DNA from: Lycium barbarum
Lineage: Eukaryota > Streptophyta > Magnoliopsida > Solanales > Solanaceae
Direction of reading: 5' to 3'
NCBI RefSeq assembly: GCF_019175385.1
Contig: NC_083339.1
Location: forward strand, 30,657,637-30,721,636
DNA length: 64,000 nt
Shown piece by piece: positions 45,211 to 55,892 of the stretch. Each line of letters starts with the position of its first letter. Within the stretch, counting starts at the first letter, position 1. Below the pieces are notes generated by a model. It saw only the letters and a list, made by a program, of their open reading frames with translations, was not told the origin of the DNA and ran no database searches. Both the position numbers and the translations under genes were made by a program.

Positions 45211-46427
45211 TGATACGCTCAAATTACACCTTTGAATGGCACAACGCGGACGTTGTCAAATATAGTAACCCAACAAGGTTGGGGTCGAATACCACAAAGA
45301 ACAATATGTATGCGTTTAAGCAGATTAGGAATTATCACCAAAAACAGCTAGGCCGAATGTATCAATGGTGGTTTTTATAAAATACAAAAATATCAAATCT
45401 AATCTGGAAAACAAGTAAATTGATCAATGGTAACAAGAATGGAATAAAGGAAACTACTTTTCAAGTAACGATCCAATATATTTCACGAATTACAAATAAT
45501 GGCAATATTATGTTAATTAGCCTTGGATAATGACTCTAAATTAACTTCTCCCGATGATTAACTAGACTACGTAATTGAATATCCCTAAAGTAATTAGGAG
45601 CATTAAGAGCACCCGACTATGGCTACAAGTGGTATCGCCTATTCCTAGGTCAATTTTCATTAGATGGGAGTTAACGCCCCAAATTCATGTTAATTATTCT
45701 GTCCCAACCCCGTTCTTCCTCTTCCAAGTTTCAAACAAAGTAAATGGGCAAGTCCTAGGGTTAGCTACTCCCTTGAGAAACGTTGAAGGACAAGAATAAT
45801 TAAAATAACAATAACTTACTTGATTAAAAATAATGCCGATCAATAAATAAGCACAACAAGAGTTTCAATCTCAAATTTCACCAAGAAATTCCTATAAACA
45901 AGGTTCAAATAAAAGAAAATATAAGTAGGAACCCTGGCCTCCAAACTTGTGTTTTCTACCAAAGATGATTTTACAATGCTCCTAGTTGGCTTTTAAATGA
46001 GCTGGAATAGAAAAAAAATCATCAAAATCCAAGTTTTGCTCGGACTGGGCTTGAAGACCTTCAGCGCGAACGCGCCATGTGGCAGCTCGAACACGTGGGG
46101 TGACGTCAGCACCACTACTCTTCTTCAGTGAAATCGAGTGACACACTCACGCGAACGCGTAGAGTCACTGATGTGCATGGGCGCGATCCCGTGCCGTACC
46201 TGGGCGAACGCGCATGCTTAATTTCCACCCAAAATTTCCAGAATCTCCAATTTTTTCAGTGATCAGCTCTTTTTCCTCTTTTTCGCTTGTTTTCCACACT
46301 TAGGCTCTAGGGACCTCATATTACCTGAAACATAATAAAACACGTAAAAATAACACAAACCGTCTTGAAACACAAGTAAAAACCGCCATTGAAAGCATTA
46401 AATGTGACGTAAATACGCGGCACATCA
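45211..46427 (-). mobile_element. 1.2-kb solo LTR, probably copia-type, in Ogre ORF1
   Basis: Read on the minus strand it starts TGATGTGCCGCGTATTTACG (46427) and ends TGAGCGTATCA (45211). Flanks ACGCC (45206-45210) and ATGCC (46428-46432) are a 5-bp TSD with one difference, and removing the insert restores continuity of ORF1. A TTTAAAAG box lies near 45996 and a GCGAACGCG cluster lies upstream of it (46060-46215), supporting minus orientation. There is no coding capacity. Copia assignment is a guess from the start sequence and length. Confidence 0.75.
46060..46215 (-). promoter_or_regulatory. U3 GCGAACGCG cluster of the 1.2-kb LTR
   Basis: Motifs AGCGCGAACGCGCCATGT (46063-46080), CACGCGAACGCGTAG (46148-46162) and GGGCGAACGCGCATG (46203-46217) are spread over 155 bp, upstream of a TTTAAAAG box on the minus strand. 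The same short motif occupies the same position in the chromovirus LTR at 42862-42970. Confidence 0.55.
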
Positions 46428-47260
46428 ATGCCCCTTTGGACTTGTAACTAAGGTTTCGACAATAATTTGGAAGGCGGTCTATCCTGTTGTTGTTGCTCAG
46501 ATACTGGACTTCTTTAGCCATGTTGATATGTTTGATAATAGACCATTGTAACAACATGTTACATCCTTGGAAGTATTGGAAGCGATTCCGGCATTTGTCT
46601 AAAGCCCAAAAAATGTCCGCCAGGATGATGGGTGCCAGGTCAAAATACCTCATTTCCTGATCCTTGGTTATACCATAGAAGATAGCGTGGGCCAAGTAGA
46701 TCACTCGGATGTCTACGGCCAATGATTCATCCTATGGAAACACCATAGTGCCTAGTAAGGCTATGGCGAAGGCTAAAGATCTAACAGTCTCCCACTCCTC
46801 TTGACTCTTGAATTCCCTCTAATATAGAGTATATCTGGTGACATTCCCAAACCTTTGATACAGATCCCTAAAGGTTATAGTGGGCCCTCGTGCCAAGGGT
46901 GCCTCAGTCAATGCAAAAAACTTCATGATTTGGCCGACGGTGGGTCTTTGTGGGAATAACAGGTGTTGATCTGGCATGTGTCATCTCCTTAGACAGGTTC
47001 CATTGCTGTCTATGGCATCCCTAATCTCCTCCAGAGTAAGAGTCATTTCGATATCACCGAAGCGGAACAACATTTCCTTGTCGCCCCAATGCCCGACCAA
47101 TACCTCTATTAGTTCTGGATGACCCTTCATCATCATGATAGAGGGTAGGTGACCTAGAGTAAAGCTAACTGTCCTTCAATATGTATAACCTAACCATTCC
47201 TGCCAAGCTCTCAACAGATCCGGAGCCTCGGTAACTATGTCAAAATAGATTCGGGCTTTT

Positions 47261-47813
47261 ATTTACAAAACCAAACACGATTAAGATTCCCCATCCCCAC
47301 AAGGTCAATGGTTCATCACATTGGCACAAAACATGCTTCCACATAACACATAAATGAGATGCGGTGCTCTTCGGGTCATAGACTGTCCGAGCACACGGTG
47401 GTCTCTCTTAATGAGCTTTAGGTAGGTCCGAGATACCCAAAGCTCGTCTAGGTATGAATTCTCTAGTTCAATAGGGATTTGGCTTAGCTCTATCCTAGTT
47501 TTACTAGAGTAGAATTTTTACAAAAGACCGGGAACACGAGCGGACAACTGGGGCTGAACCGTTAGGGCTGTTGGATGACCACGAACCAACTCCGCCTCAT
47601 AGCGGTTCCAAAAGAAATATTTTGGTTTTATACTGAAGGTACGACCGTGTGCTTCGTGAAGTCTCATTTGGAACAAAGTATAAAATAAATTCCAGGAGTG
47701 GCGGAGTTATGATATGCATGCAATGACAGTTGATAATTGCGGGAAAGTAAACACATAAATAGTTAAAGAAAATATACCCACATTATATTGGAATCATTAT
47801 TGTTAGAACCTTT
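47261..47813 (-). other. Ogre 5' leader between PBS and ORF1
   Basis: The stretch has no long frame. It contains AAAGCTCATTAAGAGAGACC-like text and lies where Ogre elements have an untranslated leader. I see no further motif. Confidence 0.5.
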
Positions 47814-47833
47814 AAGTCCCAGTAGAGTCTCCA
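47814..47833 (-). promoter_or_regulatory. tRNA-Arg-type primer-binding site of the Ogre element
   Basis: On the minus strand TGGAGACTCTACTGGGACTT starts two bases after the 5' LTR end (47836). Ogre elements use a primer site of the TGGCGACTCC-type complementary to tRNA-Arg. This site matches that layout with a few substitutions and proves minus orientation. Confidence 0.8.
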
Positions 47834-47835
47834 TT

Positions 47836-48840
47836 TGTAACGGTTCGCATTTTCGAGGGCGGGGTTAGTGCTCAAAAAAGCTACTTCGAAATCGTTAGTG
47901 CTCTTTCGGACTTTGTTTTAAAAGAGTCGCCACCTAATTTTTAAGAAATTGAAAAAATCAGTTTTGACGGGTTTATTCATACACCGTGAAAAATCCTTCT
48001 TAATACAAAGTTCTAGGTAAGAGTTCTGGTGATCTCCTAGAGAAGGTGTTAGGCACCCTAATATTAAGGATTCGTACTATACGGTTAACCTTCAAATTCC
48101 AATGTGTGAGTATTTGCATGAACTATTTATTTGGTGTTTATTTCCTGTAAAAGTATGTCATTATGCATATAATTTTTGAAAAGAATTGAATGTATTCCCT
48201 TTACATATAGGGTATTTAGGTTCGGATTTATAATATCTGGATACAATTATTTCCTTTCATATATAAGGATAGTGGTAGTTTTTGTAAAGATAAAAAAAGT
48301 TCATTCAAAGTATGGGATAAATAAATTTTGTTCATGCTTGACTCATACATGGTCCGAGTTAATCCGTTTAATGAGTTTTTTAGAACGTCCTCATCTAAAA
48401 CTTTATGTTTATAAATGGTTTATACAAATTTAATTTATAAGAGATTTGTTTATATAATCCAATTATCTTTCTTGGACTTGGAATTTTAACTTAAAGCCCA
48501 ATGATTTGTAAAAATAAACAGTAATGTTTAACGTGGGCTTTGGCCCAATTTATGCTTTTTTCTGGAAACTCAATTAGGTGCTCAAGTCTGTTGGTTTTTA
48601 GCCAAAGTTTTGTTTTCCCTTTTGTTATTGGGCTTAGCCCAAAACGTGTTTTCTCTCCTCTTTTCTAAAAAAACTTTGGTTAAATGGGACTTTAAAATGT
48701 GACTCCATATTGGGCCTTAAGCCCTCAAAAATTCCCATTTTTTGACTGGGTCTAGTCCAAAAAGATTTGTGTTTGGTATATAAACACATTATGTATATTC
48801 GTATGAATTTGAAATCGTTTTCTGATCAAGTTTAAGAAAA
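47836..48840 (-). mobile_element. Ogre 5' LTR, end segment before the LINE
   Basis: TGTAACGGTTCGCATTTTCG on the plus strand mirrors 16285 and the two align with only scattered differences through TCTGATCAAGTTTAAGAAAA. The match stops at 48840, where the LINE begins, and resumes at 55893. Confidence 0.85.
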
Positions 48841-48925
48841 GAGTTGAAGGATTTAAGGATTTAGTATTTTCAAAAAAGCTCTCTTCTCTCTTACTCCCAC
48901 CCAAACCCTAACCTAACGTAGTCAC

Positions 48926-50948
48926 ATGGCGGCGTCACCTACTGGCTAGCCGTCAACGGCGGTTAGCCACCCCTTGGATATCTCTTTAACATCCTAATCC
49001 CCACCTATACCATCAGTGTCACTATCCGCTAACCTCCCTGCTCATCCGATTCCTCCTGCTATTCCTAACACTTCATGTGCCACTGCGTTGAATGATCCAG
49101 ATGTTGTTTCCACGCGTGAGTGTGATCCCATTCCCTTGAAGAAGATTACATACATTTATGGCATTCCTTACATAAAATGGACATCAAGCAAAGTTTCTAG
49201 AATGGAAGTGATTAAGAATTTACAATATGCCATTCTTGGTAAATTCTCATATGGGTGGCATGAATTCGAAGAGTTGAAGACCATCATCCCTATTCAATGT
49301 GGTGCTAAAGGATAGTGTCAAGTTGGTTTTTTCAGAAATAGACATGTTTTAATACGATGTACTAGGTTGGAAGATTTCATTACTATTTCATCAAAGAGTG
49401 CTTTTTGGCTTAAATCAAAAGATGGATTGTCTTATCAAATGAAACCATTAATCTATGATTCAAATTTTAAGATTGATGAGGAAACCACGATTGCTATGGC
49501 ATGGATCTCGTTTCCAAATCTTCTTCCAACTTCTTTTGTGAAACAATTGTAGTTCTCACTAGCTTCTACTGTTGGAAAGCCATTACAATTGGATCTCTCG
49601 ACTGTTAACAAAACTAGACCAAACTGAGGATGGCATAAACCTATTCAGAAGTTTGTTCCTAAGGTATTATCGAGTGGTAAGGTTGTGACTTATCCTAGAT
49701 CAAAGCCGATAGTAAGCATAATGGTGATGAGTGTAATAAGGCCAAGATTCAAGATATAGTGGAAAACACAAAAAATTTTGATGTTCTAACAACAATTAAT
49801 GAGGAGGAGGAATCCAGCAAAGTGAATAATGAAGCAGAAGTGGTCAATTGCAATGTAGAAAATAGTACTCAAGAAAATGTCGAGAATAAGGTAGTGCAAA
49901 CTCCTAAGTGGAATACAAAGGATTGGGTGGAAAAAAGTTTCAATCAAGTTGTAGAAATTTCTGAATATTCTCCAGCTGGTAGTGAAAAACAGGTGAAAAG
50001 AGGAGATGCTATTGAAAACTCTCCTTCTTGTATAATTGACGTAGTAGAGAAGGTGGCAATACAAGCTATCTCAGGACCAAGTAAGGTGGAGAATGGGAAA
50101 GATTTTCAAGAAGTTGAAGATATTGCTCAACTGGGATGTAAGGATCATACTGATGAGGATGGGGTTGATGTCATAAAGGAAGAAAGTGAGAAACAGAAGG
50201 AAAACATTAATAATCAACTTCCAATAGGAAGAAAAGAAGCAGGTGTGCTAGAATGCCATGAGAATCAGGAGCCAGCCCATGATGTTTTGGAGTCTTCAGG
50301 GCTAGATCTAGTCCTCTATCAAGAGGAAGAGATAGAAGACAGGAGCAAGGATCCAGTGGTAATGAATGGATGTAGTACAGCAGATCATATTGACAATGAA
50401 GGAAGGGAGATCAAAGGAATGGAACATAGCACTGATAATGATCATATTGTTGACAATTCTAGATTAAATGATGAAGTTTTGGATAAGGCAACAATAGATT
50501 CAGAGAAGGAAGGCATTGTAAATATAGATGATGCAGTAGAGAATTCACAAGGAAGTTCAATTGATAAGGCTTGTTCTACAAGTTGTTATCCACCTTTCAC
50601 AGAAGGCAGTGTCTTGATAGCTGATACTGATATACTGGTGATGAAGGAAAATAATCAAATGATGTCTGTTCCTAAAAAATATTTCCTATTAAAGAATTGC
50701 ATGCTTTAATATCTCATGATCTAAAAAATATGGATAATATCAATAAAGGGGATTTTTTGAAGAAACAGACAGGCAAGGATTCAGATTTCAACAAGATGGA
50801 AGAAGAGGATCTACTGCATCATAAGACTGACATATCTAAAGTGGCTGATGTGATTCACAAAAAAGTCAAAAAGTATAAAAAGGGTAGGCCGACCAAGAAT
50901 GGTGGAGAAATTGGTCTGCTAAGGTCCAAGGACAGAAAGCTCAAATAG
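48926..50948 (+). pseudogene. LINE ORF1, DUF4283-like N-terminus
   Basis: The ATG at 48926 starts MAASPTG. Stops at 48947 and near 48995 follow, then the same frame continues through KKITYIYGIPYIKWTSSKVS and KFSYGWHEFEEL (49016-49312). After TAG the frame carries QVGFFRNRHVLIRC, then LKPLIYDSNFKIDEET-like text and AMAWISFPNLLP (to 49549), typical of the DUF4283 RNA-binding-like domain of plant LINE ORF1. A long acidic, disordered tail follows in another frame (49759-50709), and a basic KKVKKYKKGRPTKNGG end (50697-50948). ORF1 proteins bind element RNA. I see no CCHC knuckle. Confidence 0.75.
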
Positions 50949-51024
50949 GATCCAAAGGTGAAGGAGAGTTGCAACTATCTAGAATTTTCCCAAAGAGAAA
51001 TGTTGCTAGTAATTATAATTTCCA

Positions 51025-52002
51025 ATGGTGAAGTCTTTCTTTTGGAATATTAGATCAGTTAATACTCAAAAGGCTTTTCATAGAGTTCCAATGTTGCACA
51101 AAAATCATAAGTTTGTCCTCATAGCTTTATTGGAGCCTTTTCAACAAGCTAGGCATATTAACAAATATAAGAGAAGATTGGGTATGCAGGTTGCTAATCA
51201 TAATTGTAATGGTAAGATTTGGTATTTTTTTGCTAATGGTATTGATGTAGAAGTCTTAATAGACACTGATCAACAGGTGACTATTAAGCTTCTATTTCAA
51301 TATAGTGGTAAGCAACTAATTTCCACATTGGTTTATGCAAAGTGTGATTTTCATGCAAGATTGGATTTGTGGGATAGTATATATTCCTTGGCAGGTTCTG
51401 TGAATCTACCATGGATGATTGGTGGGGATTTTAATGTAATTCTGAAGGAGGGGGAAAAATAGGTGGTTTACCAGTTTGTCCTGCAGAATATGAAGACTTT
51501 GCATTTTGTGTGAATTCTTGTGAACTTAAGATTAGATTTGTGGGAAAGTATATACTCCTTGGCAAGTTGTATCAATCTACCATGGACGATTGGTGGGGAT
51601 TTTAATGTAATTCTGAAGGAGGAGGAAAAAATAGGTGGTTTACTAGTTTATCCTGCAGAATATGAAGACTTTGCATTTTGTGTGAATTCTTGTGAACTTG
51701 CTGAAGTTGAATTTAGAGAAAGTCCTTTTACATAGTGGAGTGGAAGAGCTGGGCAGGATTGCATATTCAAAAGATTGGACAAGATCTTAGTTAATCAACA
51801 GTATCAGGATTGGTTTACTAATTTGAGCATGGAGCATTTATCAAGAACTGGTTCAGATCATGCTCCACTTTTGCTTTCAGCAGGAGAACAAGTTCAGCAA
51901 TTTCGGAAGCATTTTAGATTTTTGAAGTTCTGGTTGGATCATGATTCATTCATGGATAAAGTGGAACAACATTGGAGAACTGAATTTATAGGTGACCCTT
52001 AA
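51025..52002 (+). pseudogene. LINE ORF2 endonuclease domain with internal duplication
   Basis: The ATG at 51025 opens ORF2 with FFWNIRSVNTQKAF and LIALLEPFQ (catalytic Glu), then MIGGDFNVILKE (GDFN motif) and, near the end, TGSDHAPLLLS (catalytic Asp-His). These are the marks of APE-type LINE endonucleases, which nick target DNA. A segment of about 171 bp containing the GDFN motif is tandemly duplicated (51361-51531, 51532-51702). A one-base deletion after the first copy gives a TAG at 51460-51462. A stop at 52000 separates it from RT. Confidence 0.8.
51361..51702 (+). repeat. Tandem duplication of about 171 bp in the LINE endonuclease
   Basis: TTGGATTTGTGGGATAGTAT through GTGAATTCTTGTGAACTT recurs 171 bp later with about 5-7 percent difference. 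Both copies include the GGDFNVILKE coding segment. The first copy lacks one A in its AAAAA run. Confidence 0.9.
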
Positions 52003-52157
52003 TCACATTTAAGGTAAAAATGAAAAGTTTAAAGGCTGCTTTGTCTAGATGGAGTAGAGATACATTTGGAGACTTGTTCAAACAGCTGACAATCATAGAG
52101 GATATTGTAAAGATCAAGGAACAATTGTTTGAGGAAGATCCATAAGAAGAGAATAGA

Positions 52158-53697
52158 GTGTTATTACAGAGGGCACAGGCTGAATTCAAAAGGTATCTAC
52201 ATTTTGAGAACGAGTTTTGGAGACAAAAAGCAAGCACCCAATGGCATTCAGAGGGAGATAAGAATACAAGATATTTTCATAGTCTTGTGAAAGGAAGAAG
52301 AAAGAGGTTGTTGCTTACCAGAATACAAAATGCAGATGGAGAATGGGTTGACAACTTGGATGATATTGCTACTGAAGCTATTTCATTCTACCAGAATCAA
52401 TTATCTCAGGAAAGTGGTGTAGTTGATTCAAATTTACTGGATCACATTCCTGAGGGAATTTCAGAAAAGAAAAATACTTTCTTGTGTGCTAAGCCAACTC
52501 TTGAAGAGGTTAAAAATGCTGTTTTTGCTTTATTAGGTGATAGTGCTTCTGGACCTGATGGTTTTTCTGGTTTTTTTTTTTTTTAATCAAAGGTGTTGGA
52601 ATATAGTTAGTGTTGATGTGTATAATGTGACCAATAGTTTTTATGAGGGACAAACTTTACCAAAGTCAGTAACTCATACAAATCTGGTCCTCCTGCCTAA
52701 GAAAGAAATAATCAACACTTTTTTAGACTTGAGACCAATCAGACTTAGAAATTTCATTAACAAAGTTATTTCCAGACTATTGCATGACAAGCTAGAAGTG
52801 ATCTTGCCATATCTAATATCTCCAAATCAGTCTAGATTTGTGAAGAGTAGAAATATTATTGAAAATGTGATGCTTACTCAAGAATTGGTTGCTGATATCA
52901 GAAAGAGAGGAAAACCTGCTAATGTTATCATTAAGCTAGATATGGCAGAGCCTTATGATAGATTTTCTTGGAGTTTTCTTGTTCAAGTTCTCAGAAAGAT
53001 GGGATTTGCAGAAGTGTATGTAGACATGGTATGGAGATTGATTGCTAATAACTGGTATTTTATTCTCATTAATGGACAATCTTTTAGTTTCTTCCATTCT
53101 ACAAGAGGGGTCAAACAGGGAGACCCTCTATCTCCTGCTCTCTTTATTCTAGCTACTGAGGTCTTGTCCATGGCTCTTAACTCATTATTTCAAAAAGTCA
53201 GCTTTAGAGGATATGGAATACCCAAGTGAAGTGCAAACTTGAATCATCTGTCTTATGCAGATGATACTATCATATTTGCATCTACAGATAAAGCATCTTT
53301 GGAGATGATTATGTCCATTTTGCATAAATATGAGAGAGTATCTGGACAAAAGATCAATGTAGACAAGGGCTTTTTCTATATGCATAAGAAGGTGGCTATT
53401 GTGCTGAATTAGGAGGTACAACAAATAACAAGCTTCAGCAAAGGTGAATTCCCATTTACTTATTTGGGATGTCCTATTTTTCATGCTAGAAGGCAGAAGC
53501 TGTTCTATAAAGACATGATGAAGAAAGTAAGGGACAGGTTGCAGGCTTGGAGAGGTAAATTATTATCATTTGGAGGGAAAGCTGTGTTGATTTCAAGTGT
53601 TTTACAAAGCATACCAATTTATTTAATGTCTGCTATGGTGCCTCCAAAGTGTGTCATTAAGGATCGACACAAGTTATTCAATAGATTTTTTTGGTAA
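52158..53697 (+). pseudogene. LINE ORF2 reverse transcriptase
   Basis: The frame starts with [20 protein letters not shown], the usual pre-RT block, and reaches [10 protein letters not shown]. An expanded T run (about 52571-52584) shifts the frame. RT motifs follow: HTNLVLLPKK, RPIRLRNFINKVISR, IIKLDMAEPYDRFSW (catalytic Asp), RGVKQGDPLSPALFI, then after a TGA (53227-53229) YADDTIIFA (catalytic Asp pair, about 53257-53283), and after a TAG near 53410 FTYLGCPIFHARRQ and LSFGGKAVLISSVLQSIPIY. This enzyme makes cDNA at the nicked target. Confidence 0.85.
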
Positions 53698-54592
53698 ACT
53701 AAGGAAGAAGGAAGAAGCAAGCACTGGTTTTCATGGGAAAATGTATGCTATCCAAAGAATGAAGGAGGGTTAGGCTTCAGATCTCTATATGATATATCCA
53801 AAGCATTATTTGATAAACTTTGGTGGAGATTCAGGACAAGCAGTACACTGTGGTCCAATTTCATGTGGAACAAATATTGTAAAAGGTTTAGGCCAACTGT
53901 GGTTCAGTAGAAAGGGGGATCTCAGACTTGGAAAATGATGCTACAAGCTAGAGATGAAATGTAACATGGTATTTGGTGGGAACCTCAGAATGGATCTTCT
54001 TTAATATAGTTTGATAATTGGTCTAAACTAGGAGCTTTGCATGATCAGATACCTATTCAATATCAGAATAATGTTTTAGGAGGAGAGCTTTAAGAGTTGA
54101 TGAGTGAAAGTCATTGGAACTATGCAAAGTTACAAGAGGTGTTACTAGCTGATATTGTTGATCACGTTACAAAGAAGTTGGGACATTTTTTGAGAACAGC
54201 TAAGATAGATTGGCCATGGTAGATGCTCACAAGTTCTGGTAAGTTCACAGTTAAGAGTGCACGGGAGAAGCTGAGGCAAAGGAATCAGATATCACTTGTT
54301 TGTGACAACTTCTGGATCAAAGGTTTGCCATACAAAATGTTTTTTTTCTTATGGAGAGTTTAGTATTGGAAGCTACCAATAGATGAAGTGCTGATGAAAA
54401 TGAGAATCAACATACTCTCAAGATATTGGTGTTGTCAAACTAAGCAGGAAACCATGGATCATATTTTTCATTACATTTCCTTTTGCAACTACAGTATGGT
54501 ATTATTTTTCAACTGCAGCAGGTGTATTGGGCCTTTTTCTACAGATTAAGCAGACTGAGTTGTGCTAGTGGAATTTTCAAACTATTGCAAGG
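53698..54592 (+). pseudogene. LINE ORF2 post-RT and zinc-binding region, heavily stopped
   Basis: After a TAA at 53696-53698 the frame gives EEGRSKHWFSWENVCYPKNE and GGLGFRSLYDISKALFDKLW, the standard block after RT in plant LINEs. TAG and TAA codons occur near 53910, 53962, 54004, 54090 and 54222. A weak Cys/His pattern (ETMDHIFHYISFCNYS) near 54450-54500 is the remnant of the zf-RVT motif. Confidence 0.7.
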
Positions 54593-55516
54593 TTGAAGCC
54601 TTTATATCAAGCAATTCCTACTTTGATTTTATGGCAAATTTGGAAGGGCAGGAATACCATGAGGCATGGAGGATCAGAATCTCAGAACAAGATCATACAT
54701 GAGATCAAAAGGAACATATATATGCTAGCTCAGAAAAGATATCCTTTGCTGCAGGATATGCCAAAAAGCTGGCCTAAGATAGTTGAATTATTAGAGAACT
54801 ACAGGATGCCATTAATTTATAAACAAGTGAAGTTGAAATTTCCAGATAGAGGCTGCTTTAAATGCAACACTGATGGTGCTTTTAAAGGAAATCCAGGGCC
54901 AAGTTTAGCAGCATTTTGAATTAGAGACAGTTCAGGAGAGTTTATATATACAATGGCTAGCTTATTAACTGATACTACTAATCTTGTTGCTGAAGTTGTG
55001 GCCATTGAGGAGGGGATCATGTACCATGTTTTACATGATTTATTGCCTATAGTAGTGGAAACAGATTCCCTTACAATGCAAAATATCCTGGATGGGATTT
55101 GGGAGGTGCCATGGAACATTGCTTTGACAGTGAGGAGTATACAAAGATGGATGAAGGATAAGGATGTTTCAGTGGTGCATGTGTTCAGAGAAGGAAACTG
55201 TGTGGCAGATTATTTCACTAACCTGGTTTTTAATTTTGTAGGTACAATTCAATACAATCAGTTTCAAGATATTCCAAGTCATGGAAGAAGATTGATCAAC
55301 ATGGATAAAAGTCAAATACCAAACTTCAGAGTTAGATCAACAACAAAACAGTTTTCCAATAACCACTATGACAACGACAGTACAGGACAACAAAAAGGTA
55401 GGGAAGGGAATACAGCTAGAAATAACTTTGTTTTGTGGTGTGTGGTATTAACCTTCGTTCATTCTACCACAAAACACTTATATTTTTGGTTGGGAAATTC
55501 ATCAATGAAGATCTAG
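54593..55516 (+). pseudogene. LINE C-terminal RNase H
   Basis: ILWQIWKGRNTMRHGG leads into the RNase H fold: FKCNTDGAFKGNPGP (first Asp, about 54855-54900), a TGA at 54918-54920, then VAEVVAIEEGI (Glu), PIVVETDSLTM (Asp) and EGNCVADYFTNL (last Asp). All four acidic positions are present. It would remove the RNA strand during integration. The frame then runs into a non-conserved tail ending at 55516. Confidence 0.8.
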
Positions 55517-55892
55517 ATGCAGCAAGTTACAAGCTAAAGAAACATAAGCAGCTTCTGTGCATTAGTTTATATTCTATGCTAGTTAAGATCATGCATTAAT
55601 AACAATGAAACTGAACTCTACTTCATCCAGGTTTACTTGAAGTCAAATTCATGAGATTGGATCCATTCCACTTGTGAGACTTGAGGGTGTGAAAGATGGA
55701 TAAAAATCCAGGTCCCTGGTTTCTTTAGTATGATGAAGGTTCATGTAGTATTAATGTGTTGATCATAGCTAGCTTTCCTTTTTTAGATAGTTTCTTTTCT
55801 TTGCATTGCTTTTGTAAATATTTTGCACTCTTTTTGTAAATATTTTATGGAATAAATTACCACCACTTTGGGTGGTTTTGATTAAAAAAAAA
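55517..55892 (+). other. LINE 3' UTR and A-rich tail
   Basis: The stretch is non-coding, with ATGGAATAAATTACCACCAC near 55850 and GATTAAAAAAAAA at the end. The tail directly abuts the second copy of the target duplication at 55893. Confidence 0.75.

Larger units (their letters stand above)
44604..47260 (-). pseudogene. Ogre ORF1 (extra ORF upstream of gag), split by an LTR
   Basis: Ogre elements have an ORF of unknown function before gag. Here the N-part (47260-46428) contains EWLGYTYWRTVSFTLGHL, GHWGDKEMLFRFGDIEMTLT, FPQRPTVGQIMKFF and VIYLAHAIFYGITKD. The C-part (45210-44604) contains RFFTELTEDRIQWIFPDF, RIRPYYPSRVLRQFCRRQVI and a Lys-rich end. The FRFGDIEMTLTLEE block resembles the plant DUF7745-type region, from memory and not verified. 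The two parts join across the 45211-46427 insertion. Stops near 46985, 46820 and 46735 inactivate it. Confidence 0.65.
48841..55892 (+). mobile_element. L1-type LINE with RNase H, near full length
   Basis: The element has a short 5' UTR, ORF1 (from ATG 48926), ORF2 with AP-like endonuclease, RT, a Cys/His region and RNase H, a 3' UTR and a short A-rich tail ending at 55892. The target duplication GATCAAGTTTAAG (48824-48836 and 55893-55905, followed by AAAA / CAAAA) makes the uninterrupted Ogre LTR equal to 17273-17290. An RNase H after RT is known in a subset of plant L1 elements. At least nine stops or frameshifts show that it is dead. Confidence 0.9.

Noticed and set aside
49786..50064. Minus-strand 92-codon frame opposite LINE ORF1
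   Set aside because: Shadow of the acidic ORF1 tail on the plus strand.
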